Origin: Kosakonia cowanii JCM 10956 = DSM 18146
GTDB lineage: Bacteria > Pseudomonadota > Gammaproteobacteria > Enterobacterales > Enterobacteriaceae
Length of the DNA stretch: 64,000 bases
Reading direction: 5' to 3'
Assembly (NCBI RefSeq): GCF_001975225.1
Contig: NZ_CP019445.1
Location: 4,154,001-4,218,000 of the forward strand
Of this stretch, positions 49,102-58,933 are shown one piece after another. Position 1 is the first letter of the stretch. Each line of letters starts with the position of its first letter. The translations under genes were made by a program, and so were the position numbers. The notes below the pieces were generated by a model. It did not search any database and was not told the origin of the DNA. It worked only from the letters and a program-made list of their open reading frames with translations.

Positions 49102-50085
49102 TTACGCTTTCGGTTGGTAGCTTCGCACCGCGTTTCTAATCAGAACGAATGCTGAGCCAATGATACCGCCGAGAAGCACAGCCAGAATCATTGTCAGCGA
49201 GCGCCGCGGGCTGTCACGATGAATCGGCAAAGTGGGTTTCATCACATAGCGATAGCTATGAATCGTGCCCGGTTTGATCTCGATTGTCTTCAGATCAAGC
49301 AGGTTTTGCCGGGTTTTATAGTAGTCGTCAGAGAACACTAGCGGACGTGAAGACTCATTTTTAATCATCGACTCCAGCGCGGCGCTACCGAGCAGAAACA
49401 TCGTATCCTGCGACACATTTTCCGTTTGCTGCACCAGCGGCGAGCGAACTTCCGCCTCTTTAGCTACAGAGAGCGCCTGCATAATCTGTTTGATACGCAG
49501 ATCTTTTTGCTCCTGCGCCACTTTTTCCTGAGTAGTCAAGGATTCAACGAGATCGTCGGTGCGTGACTTAATGTTGATCTCAAGATCATCAACCAGCTCT
49601 TTCGCGATAAGCTCATCAACCTGCTGGATATATTCAGCCAGTTTTTGCTGGGATTCTCTCGCACTAGAACCCTGATAAGTCACTTTAAGCGGCAGCGGTT
49701 GCCCCTGCACCGCGGTACTTATAGATAATTTTTCAGGGATATCTTGATTATCCAGGGTTTCAGAAAGAGCGGCAAACGCTGAGTTAAATCGACCAATTAC
49801 GCGTTGCTGTATGCCACTGATATCGAAATGATCGTCATTGGTTAGGATACTCATGGCGCTGGTGTAATCAACAATCTGACCGGCATCTGGTGAACTGATA
49901 ACCGCAACAGAGGTCCATTTCTCTTTTGCGAAGTTCAGGTAAGCAGCTGCAATAATTAAGCTGAGTACTATAGTGGCAACAACAACCCATTTCCCACGCC
50001 AGATCTGCATCAGCACATCAATCAAATCAATCTGTCCAGCCTCACCACTCTCTATTGAGGAGTGATTATTCTTTTCGTCTGTCAT
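49102..50085 (-). CDS. wzzB: O-antigen chain-length regulator WzzB
   Basis: This 327-residue polysaccharide co-polymerase has two membrane helices, near residues 33-52 (VVVATIVLSLIIAAAYLNFA) and 298-318 (LTMILAVLLGGIIGSAFVLI). Between them is a large periplasmic domain rich in coiled-coil helices, and LPIHRDSPRRSL is the proline-rich pre-TM2 motif. It sets the modal O-antigen length made by Wzy. It converges on hisI and lies downstream of ugd, as in E. coli. Confidence 0.93.
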   Translation of the reverse strand: MTDEKNNHSSIESGEAGQIDLIDVLMQIWRGKWVVVATIVLSLIIAAAYLNFAKEKWTSVAVISSPDAGQIVDYTSAMSILTNDDHFDISGIQQRVIGRFNSAFAALSETLDNQDIPEKLSISTAVQGQPLPLKVTYQGSSARESQQKLAEYIQQVDELIAKELVDDLEINIKSRTDDLVESLTTQEKVAQEQKDLRIKQIMQALSVAKEAEVRSPLVQQTENVSQDTMFLLGSAALESMIKNESSRPLVFSDDYYKTRQNLLDLKTIEIKPGTIHSYRYVMKPTLPIHRDSPRRSLTMILAVLLGGIIGSAFVLIRNAVRSYQPKA

Positions 50086-50267
50086 AGCTACCCTAAATTA
50101 GAAGCGCTAAAAAATAGAGTGATAAAGCGCGAGTTTAGCGGTTCGCTCTTTTTTTGCTATAGGATTACGTGTAAATAAATGTTAGCGAACACTATTTAGG
50201 CACATCCGCAGATTTAGCACTCAAACTCCTGGTAATTGCACAATACGAATGTAAACCAGAATAACAA

Positions 50268-50290
50268 CAAACGGCCCATTTGGGCCGTTT
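50268..50290 (-). terminator. Terminator of ugd
   Basis: AAACGGCCCA and TGGGCCGTTT form a stem with a 3-base loop, followed by TGTTGTTATT on the minus strand, 20 bp after the ugd stop. Confidence 0.75.
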
Positions 50291-50309
50291 GGTTTGTTTA
50301 GGCTCGCGC

Positions 50310-51476
50310 TTAATCGTAGTTGAATAAGTCTCTGGTATAGACCTTATCTGCAACGTCTTGCAGCTCACTAGCCATGCGGTTAGAGACAATCACATCCGAC
50401 TCTTGTTTAAACGCTTCAAGATCGCGCACCACTCGCGAGTGGAAGAACTCATCTTCCTGCATCACTGGCTCATAGACGATTACCTGCACGCCCTTCGCTT
50501 TAATGCGCTTCATGATGCCCTGAATCGACGACGCGCGGAAGTTGTCCGAACCGCTCTTCATCACCAGGCGATAAATACCGACAACTTTCGGTTTGCGCGC
50601 CAGGATGGAGTCAGCAATAAAGTCTTTGCGCGTGCGGTTAGCATCAACAATCGCCGAAATAATGTTGTTCGGCACTGACTGATAGTTCGCCAGCAGCTGC
50701 TTGGTATCTTTCGGCAGGCAGTAGCCGCCGTAACCAAATGAGGGGTTGTTATAGTGGTTTCCGATGCGCGGATCGAGGCAGACGCCCTCAATAATTTGAC
50801 GCGTGTTCAGGCCAAGGCTCTCGGCATAGCTGTCCAGCTCGTTAAAGTAGGCAACGCGCATTGCCAGATAAGTGTTGGCGAACAGCTTGATCGCTTCTGC
50901 TTCGGTAGAGTCCGTAAACAGCACCGGAATATCTTGTTTGATAGCGCCTTCCTGCAGCAGTGCCGCAAAGCGTTCGGCGCGTTCTGAGCGCTCGCCAATC
51001 ACGATACGTGACGGGTGCAGGTTGTCGTACAGCGCTCTGCCTTCGCGCAGGAATTCTGGCGAGAAAATGACATTATCAATGCCCAGCTTCTCTTTAATCG
51101 ACTGGGTGAAGCCCACCGGGATGGTCGATTTGATAATCATCACTGCCTGGGGATTGATGGCGTGAACATCGCGGATCACCGACTCTACGCTGCTGGTATT
51201 GAAGTAGTTGGATTTAGGATCATAATCGGTCGGCGTGGCGATAATCACGTAATCCGCGTTGCGGTAGGCGTCATGCTTATCCGTGGTTGCGCGGAAATTG
51301 AGTGGCTTAGTCTGTAAATACTCCTCAATCTCTTTATCCACGATCGGAGAAATTTTCTCATTAAGCATATCCACTTTGGACTGCACAATATCGAGCGCGA
51401 CGACTTCATGGTTCTGCGCGATAAGGATCCCGTTTGATAACCCAACGTAACCTGTTCCGGAGATTGTTATTTTCAT
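50310..51476 (-). CDS. ugd: UDP-glucose 6-dehydrogenase Ugd
   Basis: This 388-residue enzyme oxidises UDP-glucose twice with NAD+ to UDP-glucuronate, used for colanic acid, K antigen and aminoarabinose modification of lipid A. The Rossmann motif [14 protein letters not shown] lies near residues 7-20. The catalytic Cys is in [15 protein letters not shown] near residue 253, with FSPEFLREG upstream. It lies between gnd and wzzB as in E. coli. Confidence 0.96.
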   Translation of the reverse strand: MKITISGTGYVGLSNGILIAQNHEVVALDIVQSKVDMLNEKISPIVDKEIEEYLQTKPLNFRATTDKHDAYRNADYVIIATPTDYDPKSNYFNTSSVESVIRDVHAINPQAVMIIKSTIPVGFTQSIKEKLGIDNVIFSPEFLREGRALYDNLHPSRIVIGERSERAERFAALLQEGAIKQDIPVLFTDSTEAEAIKLFANTYLAMRVAYFNELDSYAESLGLNTRQIIEGVCLDPRIGNHYNNPSFGYGGYCLPKDTKQLLANYQSVPNNIISAIVDANRTRKDFIADSILARKPKVVGIYRLVMKSGSDNFRASSIQGIMKRIKAKGVQVIVYEPVMQEDEFFHSRVVRDLEAFKQESDVIVSNRMASELQDVADKVYTRDLFNYD

Positions 51477-51511
51477 TCGATAAGCAACTTTTGTCAGTGT
51501 ATGAAACCGGA

Positions 51512-51532
51512 GGTGGCGATCCCATCGCCACC
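51512..51532. other. Hairpin in the ugd leader
   Basis: GGTGGCGATCCCATCGCCACC has a perfect 9-bp stem and lies 36 bp upstream of the ugd start. There is no T tract. It could be a structured leader or residue of a terminator. Confidence 0.4.
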
Positions 51533-51684
51533 GCTTTATATCAATAACTGTTGGGGTTTTTACCTCTTCCGTTGAGAGGGTGTCAATAAGACAAACAGCG
51601 ACTGCGAAGCGCGCCCTGCCTGACTTTACCTGGCTTTATTCCTAAAAATAAATGCCCGTTCCCCGTAATTATCGCGGTTTCGAT

Positions 51685-51714
51685 GAAAAAAAGCCCGGTT
51701 GCAACAACCGGGCT
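51685..51714 (-). terminator. Terminator of gnd
   Basis: AAGCCCGGTTG and CAACCGGGCTT are separated by a 2-base loop and followed by TTTTT on the minus strand. Confidence 0.88.
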
Positions 51715-51742
51715 TGTATAAAACGGACGAATGATTATCAGA

Positions 51743-53149
51743 TTAATCCAGCCATTCCGTATGGAATACGCCGTCTTTATCAGTGCGCTTGTAGGTATGT
51801 GCGCCAAAGTAGTCACGCTGCGCCTGAATCAGGTTCGCCGGCAGCACCGCAGAGCGGTAGCTGTCATAGTAAGCGACGGCAGCGGAGAAAGTCGGTACCG
51901 GAATGCCGTTCTGAACCGCATAGGCGACAACATCACGCAGCGCCTGCTGGTAATCATCAGCGATCTGCTTGAAGTAAGGGGCCAGCAGCAGGTTAGCGAT
52001 AGCCGGGTTTTCTGCATAGGCATCGGTGATTTTCTGCAGGAACTGCGCGCGAATGATGCAGCCCGCGCGGAAGATCTTCGCGATTTCGCCGTAGTTAAGA
52101 TCCCAATTGTGCTCGTCAGAGGCGGCACGCAGCTGAGAGAAGCCCTGTGCGTAGGAGACGATTTTGCCCAGATAGAGGGCGCGACGCACTTTCTCAATGA
52201 ACTCCGCTTTATCGCCAGCCGGTTTAGACTGCGGGCCAGAAAGCACTTTGGAAGCCGCAACGCGCTGCTCTTTCAACGAGGAGATGTAACGAGCGAATAC
52301 TGATTCGGTGATCAGCGACAGCGGTTCGCCGAGATCCAGCGAGCTCTGGCTGGTCCATTTACCGGTACCTTTGTTAGCCGCTTCATCAAGGATCACGTCA
52401 ACCAGGTAAGTGCCCTCTTCATCTTTCTTAGTGAAGATATCTTTGGTGATGTCGATCAGATAGCTGCTCAGCTCGCCCGCATTCCACTCGCTAAAGGTTT
52501 TCGCCAGCTCGTCGTTAGAGAGGTTCAGGCCGCCTTTCAGCAGAGCGTAGGCTTCTGCGATAAGCTGCATATCGCCATATTCGATACCGTTGTGCACCAT
52601 TTTGACATAGTGACCGGCACCGTCAGGACCGATATAGGTGACGCACGGTTCGCCATCTTCAGCTACCGCAGCAATCTTGGTCAGAATCGGCGCAACCAGC
52701 TCGTAAGCTTCTTTCTGGCCGCCAGGCATGATAGAAGGCCCTTTCAGCGCGCCCTCTTCACCACCGGATACGCCGGTGCCGATAAAGTTAAAGCCTTCCG
52801 CAGAGAGTTCACGGTTACGGCGGATGGTGTCGTGGAAGAAGGTGTTACCGCCATCAATGATGATGTCGCCTTTATCCAGGTAAGGTTTCAGGGAGTCAAT
52901 CGCGGCATCGGTACCCGCGCCGGCTTTCACCATCAGCAGAATGCGGCGGGGAGTTTCCAGAGATTCGACAAATTCTTGTACGGTGTAGTAAGGAACCAGC
53001 TTTTTGCCTGGGTTCTCGGCAACAACTTCTTCGGTTTTTTCGCGCGAGCGGTTGAAGATAGATACGGTATAGCCACGGCTTTCGATGTTCAGCGCCAGGT
53101 TGCGCCCCATCACGGCCATACCAACAACGCCGATTTGTTGCTTGGACAT
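51743..53149 (-). CDS. gnd: 6-phosphogluconate dehydrogenase Gnd
   Basis: This 468-residue enzyme of the pentose phosphate pathway decarboxylates 6-phosphogluconate to ribulose 5-phosphate with NADP+. The NADP motif [17 protein letters not shown] lies near residues 10-26. [20 protein letters not shown] with the catalytic Lys, and the C-terminal HTYKRTD tail are present. AGGAGTATGTA precedes the ATG. It borders the O-antigen operon, so it is often exchanged with it. Confidence 0.97.
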   Translation of the reverse strand: MSKQQIGVVGMAVMGRNLALNIESRGYTVSIFNRSREKTEEVVAENPGKKLVPYYTVQEFVESLETPRRILLMVKAGAGTDAAIDSLKPYLDKGDIIIDGGNTFFHDTIRRNRELSAEGFNFIGTGVSGGEEGALKGPSIMPGGQKEAYELVAPILTKIAAVAEDGEPCVTYIGPDGAGHYVKMVHNGIEYGDMQLIAEAYALLKGGLNLSNDELAKTFSEWNAGELSSYLIDITKDIFTKKDEEGTYLVDVILDEAANKGTGKWTSQSSLDLGEPLSLITESVFARYISSLKEQRVAASKVLSGPQSKPAGDKAEFIEKVRRALYLGKIVSYAQGFSQLRAASDEHNWDLNYGEIAKIFRAGCIIRAQFLQKITDAYAENPAIANLLLAPYFKQIADDYQQALRDVVAYAVQNGIPVPTFSAAVAYYDSYRSAVLPANLIQAQRDYFGAHTYKRTDKDGVFHTEWLD

Positions 53150-53268
53150 TACATACTCCTGTCAGGTGTGGTCACCGCGCCACGTATGCGCGGCTTGAAA
53201 TGTGTCAGAGATGTTAACTCATGAGTTATTTAGAAGGATAGCATTTTGAGCCATCGTGCGTTGTAGAT

Positions 53269-54039
53269 TCATGCTTTATGTTTCAGCAACGCACGTCCTA
53301 TATAAAAAACAAAGTAATAACTGCTTTTAAAAAGATTAAACTCAAGATACTCACGATAAAAAGACCACTGTGAGCGTAATATTTTAACCTTGTTTGAAGA
53401 TAAGCTTGCGTGCCCTTCCCGATAATAGGCGAGGACGCTATTTAAGCACCAGGCATAATCAATATTTTTGAGGATGTTTAACCATGTTGCCATATCCTGA
53501 CGTTTTCTTATCGTTGGCATGTAAACCGTTCCTAATACAGAGCGGTCGTACATTGCTGTCAGGCAACCGATAACATTGGATTTCAGCAGTTCATGATAAT
53601 TAACTTTCTCAGGAGGTGTAATTATCTTCCCAGCCTCGCCCTGGGTGTCTATTTTTTGATAAGCAGTATAGGAGAGAGCAACATTTTTTTCTTTCATGAA
53701 ATTGACCTGTTCAGCCAGTTTCTTTTCATCCCATAAATCATCACTATCAAGAAAGGCTATATATCGGCCTTTACTTTTAGCGATAGAATTGTTGCGGGAA
53801 ACGCCGGCACCAGAATTGTGATCGTTGATAAACAGAACTATCCTCGGATCTTCACTCGCTTTTCTCTTTATAATATCGATTGTTTCATCGGTTGAGCAAT
53901 CATCTGTAATCAACAGTTCCCAGTTTTTGTACGTCTGCCGTTGCACAGAGTTAATACTCTCCTCAATGGTCGCCGACGAATTAAAGCTGGGCATGATCAC
54001 AGAAACAAGATCATTGGCAGAGAAGTTATTATTAGTCAT
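53269..54039 (-). CDS. Family 2 glycosyltransferase
   Basis: This 256-residue GT-A transferase has the nucleotide-sugar fold: VIMPSFNSSATIEESINSVQ, ITDDCSTDET near residue 50, the DxD-type FLDSDDLWDE near 95, and a probable catalytic region RKRQDMATWLNIL. The C-terminus holds a short hydrophobic patch (YYFVFYIGRALL) that may touch the membrane. It is the last gene of the O-antigen operon. The sugar and linkage are unknown. The DNA is AT-rich compared with gnd. Confidence 0.85.
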   Translation of the reverse strand: MTNNNFSANDLVSVIMPSFNSSATIEESINSVQRQTYKNWELLITDDCSTDETIDIIKRKASEDPRIVLFINDHNSGAGVSRNNSIAKSKGRYIAFLDSDDLWDEKKLAEQVNFMKEKNVALSYTAYQKIDTQGEAGKIITPPEKVNYHELLKSNVIGCLTAMYDRSVLGTVYMPTIRKRQDMATWLNILKNIDYAWCLNSVLAYYREGHASLSSNKVKILRSQWSFYREYLEFNLFKSSYYFVFYIGRALLKHKA

Positions 54040-54040
54040 T

Positions 54041-55126
54041 TTATTTATCCAATATTTCTAAAAGACGCTTGCAAATTATATCTTTATTGTATTTCGAAGC
54101 GACTTGTTCTATCAAAACATGCTGGTTATATATGGTTTCAGAAACTATCTCTTTTTCAATGACAGTACGCAATTGCTGAATAGATGTATCCTCATTAATA
54201 GAGGGATCGGCGAAGCCGAGATGTTGAAGATCGCAGAAATTGTCATTGATGATTTCACGCGGCCCAAAATCGCAACGTGAATAAATAACCTTTTTCCCTA
54301 ATGCCAGGCTTTCAAGCACTACCATCCCAAAGCCTTCAGCGTATGAAGGAACAACTATACATTTTGAATTATTGATAAGGGGGTATGGATTTTTCCTGGC
54401 ACCCAGCATAGTGACTATATCGGAGAGTTGCAATTCATTGATAAGTTCTTCGATAAGCGTTCGTTCTGGGCCATCACCAACGATAGCCACTTTGACATTA
54501 TATGTTTCTAACTGCTGTTTGATGAGACCAAGGGACTTAATAAAGATGTGACATCCTTTTACCTTTGAAAGTCGTCCAACAAAGGTGAAGTCATAATATC
54601 TGGACTGTTGTTCTTGATGCGCTAAGGCTGTAATTTCTGTTACGTCAACAAAATTAGGCAACACATGAAGGTTTTTGATTCCGTACAATTTATTTAGATC
54701 GGACGCCACGCCTTTACAAACGCAGATAACGTTCGTGTCTAACATTCGAAGCAAGTGATACGTAAACGCAATAGCTATACGATTTTTTAGGCTACGCATC
54801 TTGAAACCAACCGCTGGCGCAGTGTGGACAGTTGCATAGTGCTTAACTTTCGCAATCCGACAGGCAATAGCGGCAGTTAAATTAGCGCGCTCCATGTAGC
54901 TAATACAGCGTTCTGGAGCGATCTCTTTAATTCCCTTGCATACATCCTTGATACTGCCCAGCCCCTGATGAATTTTTATATTATCAGGAATTTCAAGATC
55001 AATACGGCGGGTCATGACAATGAAATGAATTTCATTCCCTAAATTAGCCAAAGTAATTGCAGTATTAAGTGCGACCTTCTCTGCTCCGCCAATAGTTAAC
55101 GTTGGGATAATTATCGCAATTTTCAT
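54041..55126 (-). CDS. Family 4 glycosyltransferase
   Basis: This 361-residue GT-B retaining transferase begins IIIPTLTIGGAEKVALNTA, the GG loop typical of the family. The donor site includes FVGRLSKVKGCHIFIKSL near residue 195 and the E-x7-E motif in EGFGMVVLE near 275. It acts on the cytoplasmic face on undecaprenyl-linked acceptors. One base separates it from the next gene. The sugar is unknown. Confidence 0.87.
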   Translation of the reverse strand: MKIAIIIPTLTIGGAEKVALNTAITLANLGNEIHFIVMTRRIDLEIPDNIKIHQGLGSIKDVCKGIKEIAPERCISYMERANLTAAIACRIAKVKHYATVHTAPAVGFKMRSLKNRIAIAFTYHLLRMLDTNVICVCKGVASDLNKLYGIKNLHVLPNFVDVTEITALAHQEQQSRYYDFTFVGRLSKVKGCHIFIKSLGLIKQQLETYNVKVAIVGDGPERTLIEELINELQLSDIVTMLGARKNPYPLINNSKCIVVPSYAEGFGMVVLESLALGKKVIYSRCDFGPREIINDNFCDLQHLGFADPSINEDTSIQQLRTVIEKEIVSETIYNQHVLIEQVASKYNKDIICKRLLEILDK

Positions 55127-55128
55127 GC

Positions 55129-56178
55129 TTAATACCCTGAACGCATAATATTTTCAAAATAAACTTTCTCAACACCACTTTTAGTAAAAGCAGCTTTGAT
55201 CGTCTTAAGGGTGAAAGAAAGGTTTTGTATTGGAGAAAGCTTGTATATTTTGTGCAAATTTAAGACCATTTTAGCAACTGCCGGTATCAACCATAAATAC
55301 CAGATAAAACCTAAATGGCTCTTCATATTTATAAACCGGTTAACATAGTGGATGAATGCTTTACGGGTCAGCTTATTCATATCACCTGCCAGGCTCGAAC
55401 CTACTTTATGATAAATAATTGAGCACGGAACACATGCTACCTTCGCCTGTTGTTTCTTTAGTCGCAGAGCATAATCGATATCTTCTTCCCCGAAAAAAAA
55501 CTTTTCGGTAAACATTCCGCTATTGATGTAGAACTTCGTTTTCATCAACATGCAGCAGCCGGTTGCAAAGGAGACAGGAAACGGATGTGTGGGTAAATTT
55601 ATATCTGCAACTTTTTTATTGGCGAAGTAGTAAGTGCGTTTACCGTATTGACTTATCGAGCCGCCGCAATTCCATATCACGTCATTTTTGTCATAGTAAC
55701 GAATTTGCGGAATAACAAGATCAAAAGAAGATTCAGCGTTAAATAATGCCTTTAAGAAGTCCTTTTCAACAACAGTGTCATTATTAAGGAATAAAATATG
55801 CGAGTATTCTGAATTCTCAGCGAATAATGCACCAAAATTACAACCACGAGCAAATCCATGGTTGATGCACGACCGAGCAAGAATAAGCTGCGAATTCTCA
55901 GTGAGAGGATAAGACACCAGAGATGACACGGCATATTCGTTCAAGAGATCTGTCACTTTTGACTTACTGCAGTAGTGAGATTGAGTCTGATAGCGGCTTA
56001 GCAAGCCCTCTTCAAGCATAGCGAAATCACTCTGCTCAGAGCAATTGTCGATGACAAGCACATCAAATGAAGTACTCTCAATCTTCGCCAGGCTCTCACA
56101 GCACTCTAATGTCAAACCACTGCCGTTCCAGTTCAAAAGCACTATCAATGTACGAATGTCGTGAGTATGGGTGCTCAT
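55129..56178 (-). CDS. Family 2 glycosyltransferase, rhamnosyltransferase-like
   Basis: This 349-residue GT-A transferase has LLNWNGSGLTLECCESL at the start, ILFLNNDTVVEKDF for the metal motif near residue 130, and FFFGEEDIDYALRLKKQ near 225, typical of rhamnosyltransferase-like GT2 enzymes. The C-terminal third has a hydrophobic stretch (IWYLWLIPAVAKMVLNL) that could be membrane-associated. With the dTDP-rhamnose genes in the operon, L-rhamnose transfer is a reasonable but unproven guess. Confidence 0.83.
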   Translation of the reverse strand: MSTHTHDIRTLIVLLNWNGSGLTLECCESLAKIESTSFDVLVIDNCSEQSDFAMLEEGLLSRYQTQSHYCSKSKVTDLLNEYAVSSLVSYPLTENSQLILARSCINHGFARGCNFGALFAENSEYSHILFLNNDTVVEKDFLKALFNAESSFDLVIPQIRYYDKNDVIWNCGGSISQYGKRTYYFANKKVADINLPTHPFPVSFATGCCMLMKTKFYINSGMFTEKFFFGEEDIDYALRLKKQQAKVACVPCSIIYHKVGSSLAGDMNKLTRKAFIHYVNRFINMKSHLGFIWYLWLIPAVAKMVLNLHKIYKLSPIQNLSFTLKTIKAAFTKSGVEKVYFENIMRSGY

Positions 56179-56185
56179 ATTAAAA

Positions 56186-57502
56186 TTAAATACCTTTGCG
56201 TTTTATAAACAAGGAACTTATTCCGGTAATCAAAGCAAACAAAACGAACATCATTAATGTTCTAAAAACAAAATCTTTGCCATACAGAAAGTAAGTAAAC
56301 GACTGATTAATACGTAACTCTGGGATAAGATATATAGAGTATGGAATGAAGAATAATGGACTAAAGCCTATTAATAAATCCAGACATTTAACAAAAGTAA
56401 ACATCGCAGCAGCGACTATAAAAGGAGAAATGAGTAGTCCACCATAGCCAAGCATTGACCATGCTTCACCGAGATAGTAACTGTTGACATTGACAATATC
56501 CAGGCCCGCTACATAGTTCAAATAGGGAATAACGTCTACGTCAGCCCGTGCTGGTTGAATACCAAGGCGTTCAACAAAATAAAAATTCGTAAACCAGTAT
56601 TTCGAATCAGGAATAATGCTATTGATAATATGATAAAAACCTTGATTTTGTCCTAGTAGAAATCTATCTGCAGCGCTATTAAAACCCTCTTCTAATCCCG
56701 ATCCACTCACTATCGCCTGCAATAAAATCACAACAAAAGCTACACCAGCAACAGGTATAGCTATCTTCATGATCGCATTTTTTCGTAAGTAAACAATAAA
56801 TAACGCACCGAACATCAGAAATATTATTGGGGCTTTTTGTGTTTCATAGAGACATTCAGTAGCTGCTATGCAAAATGAAAGCATAACAAACAAAATCATT
56901 TTCCAGTTTTTTCTATCAGCAAAGATATAAAAATAAAAAACAAAATAAAACTGAAAAATTAAAAGTAAAGAGATAAGATTACTGAAATACGGTATATAAT
57001 AAAGTTGCGGATTGGTCTGTATGTCAACACGGGCAGCATAAGCACCTGAAAAATCGCCTTCAAGTAAAAAGAAAATTGGAGCCTTTTTAGAAAAAAACAA
57101 TTTAATAGCTAAAAGCAGTATTGAGAGAAATAGCGCAACCTTGATATGAATAATATTATTGCTATACCGAAGAGGCTCTCCGGCATATTTACTATAGTGT
57201 TTAAACTTAAAACATCCTGCAAGAATAAAAAATGTCAAAAAATACATTACCAAAGAATAGACATACCACAGACCAACAGTCAGTCTATTTGCATCAGAAA
57301 TACCATAGTATCGCGCTGAGCTATATCCTAGAAAAGATATGATAATAACACCCGGCAATGAAAAAATACAAAACTGAATGATTACTGAAAGCGCAAACGG
57401 GTGCGTTTTTTCACCTGACAGATTAATACCAATTTTCTTGTATGACGCTGCCAGAACAAGGAAAAATATAAACGATATACACAATGCAATGATTAATTCC
57501 AA
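56186..57502 (-). CDS. wzy: O-antigen polymerase Wzy
   Basis: This 438-residue protein is almost wholly hydrophobic with ten or more predicted inner-membrane helices and one larger periplasmic loop (about 260-345, with LGQNQGFYHIINS and YLGEAWSMLGYGG). This profile in an O-antigen operon with Wzx and Wzz marks the Wzy polymerase, which joins lipid-linked units. Family members share little sequence, so the call rests on topology and context. The DNA is among the most AT-rich in the window. Confidence 0.8.
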   Translation of the reverse strand: MELIIALCISFIFFLVLAASYKKIGINLSGEKTHPFALSVIIQFCIFSLPGVIIISFLGYSSARYYGISDANRLTVGLWYVYSLVMYFLTFFILAGCFKFKHYSKYAGEPLRYSNNIIHIKVALFLSILLLAIKLFFSKKAPIFFLLEGDFSGAYAARVDIQTNPQLYYIPYFSNLISLLLIFQFYFVFYFYIFADRKNWKMILFVMLSFCIAATECLYETQKAPIIFLMFGALFIVYLRKNAIMKIAIPVAGVAFVVILLQAIVSGSGLEEGFNSAADRFLLGQNQGFYHIINSIIPDSKYWFTNFYFVERLGIQPARADVDVIPYLNYVAGLDIVNVNSYYLGEAWSMLGYGGLLISPFIVAAAMFTFVKCLDLLIGFSPLFFIPYSIYLIPELRINQSFTYFLYGKDFVFRTLMMFVLFALITGISSLFIKRKGI

Positions 57503-57505
57503 GAT

Positions 57506-58933
57506 TTACCTCTGTACTCTAGTATTCTTTAATAACCACGCAATAGTTTTTTTAACAACAAAGACCAGATTGACTGATGCTGAAGCATGATGCATTGCAA
57601 ATTTTGTGACGATATTGCTTAACGGGAAATCTCGAGGAATCGTATTGAACGATGAAATAACATCGTACCTTATATTACCCGTCCAGGGGATATGTTTTTC
57701 GCACAAGTTTTCAGCAATCTCTTCACCATAAAGTGCATTGCGGAACCTTGCACTTACCGCTTCGGTACTATGAACATCAACTAACATCCCGATAAGGCCG
57801 GACTCAGCTTCCTGATTTTCACATGCGGTAACCTGGTGAATATCTTTCTTTTTTAATAGCTCAACGGGTGTATAACCCTGAAAAGGGCTAGTTAAGCCAA
57901 TACACCTTTTACCGCGAATATATTGTTCAACAAATGCAGTGCCGCCGGGTATAGGATGGCTATCGATACAGATATTAGTTTTTATTGCTAAGGCCATGTA
58001 TTTTTCGTAAGGAATACGTTTCAATACTTTAACCCGGCCAGGAAAACGTAGTAATAAAGGCCACCACCAATAATCTTTTTTGATGTTCGGTCCGATAGCA
58101 TAAAGAGTAGCGCTACGCTCTTTTTTCAGCAGCATATTCAGCAGTGGAAAAATAGAATAACCATTAACAGGTTTGTATTTCTCAGCAGAACCTGCTGTCA
58201 TATATACAGATTTGCTCACTACACTTTTATCACCCTGGGGATGTAAATCTTGTGATTTACCGACCGGTATGCCTAAAAAAGTGACCTGGCCCTTCAAACC
58301 CCGCAGTCTATCAATTTTGGCACCATAGGCACTGATCTGAAACCAGTAGTCTGCAATGGACGCACCATAATTAAACACATGGTCGGCATGGTTAACAAAA
58401 AAGAATTTGGTGTCTTGTGAATATTTTTTTGCCAGACCGCAAGCGATAACGGTAACAATATCATCAGGATGAATGTTTAAAACCACCTGTTGGTAAGCTA
58501 CAATTTGCTGCGCAATCGCTACAACCTTTCTTTTTATAGCTTCATCAGCATTTATAATAACAATAGCGTTAAAATAGTTTCCTAACCTTTGCAATATATC
58601 CGGGCGAGCTGATCGTGTAACTAACAGATTGGGTTTATCCAGTAGCCCTTCAGCCAGACGCTCCATTAATCTTGTGTGCCCCCCCGTCATAAATGGTTCA
58701 GACACTACAAAAAGGGTCGATTCTGTCTTAGCCGCAGGTTGACTTATTTCCCCACTCTGCATGCTATCGGCAAATGCCTCGATGAGATCTTTTTCAAACT
58801 CCACCAACGAGTAAATGCCCATATGATTGTGCCAGAGCAGTCGCCCCAAATATTCTGCGCTTTTAATCGTTTCAGACAAATCATCGTGCAACATTTTACC
58901 GAGCAAGTCTTTTAAATCAGTATCAAGACTCAT
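57506..58933 (-). CDS. GT-B-like glycosyltransferase with N-terminal extension
   Basis: This 475-residue soluble protein has a helical N-terminal extension (about 1-70) before a Rossmann-like domain starting TLFVVSEPFMTGGHTRLMERL. The GGHTR loop resembles GT-B donor or acceptor loops. A second domain shows YMTAGSAEKYKPVNG, LYAIGPN and, near residue 345, IDSHPIPGGTAFVEQ, a likely donor site. Placed between wzy and wzx it is most likely one of the unit-assembling transferases. I cannot assign a CAZy family or a sugar. It overlaps wzx by 11 bases. Confidence 0.68.
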   Translation of the reverse strand: MSLDTDLKDLLGKMLHDDLSETIKSAEYLGRLLWHNHMGIYSLVEFEKDLIEAFADSMQSGEISQPAAKTESTLFVVSEPFMTGGHTRLMERLAEGLLDKPNLLVTRSARPDILQRLGNYFNAIVIINADEAIKRKVVAIAQQIVAYQQVVLNIHPDDIVTVIACGLAKKYSQDTKFFFVNHADHVFNYGASIADYWFQISAYGAKIDRLRGLKGQVTFLGIPVGKSQDLHPQGDKSVVSKSVYMTAGSAEKYKPVNGYSIFPLLNMLLKKERSATLYAIGPNIKKDYWWWPLLLRFPGRVKVLKRIPYEKYMALAIKTNICIDSHPIPGGTAFVEQYIRGKRCIGLTSPFQGYTPVELLKKKDIHQVTACENQEAESGLIGMLVDVHSTEAVSARFRNALYGEEIAENLCEKHIPWTGNIRYDVISSFNTIPRDFPLSNIVTKFAMHHASASVNLVFVVKKTIAWLLKNTRVQR

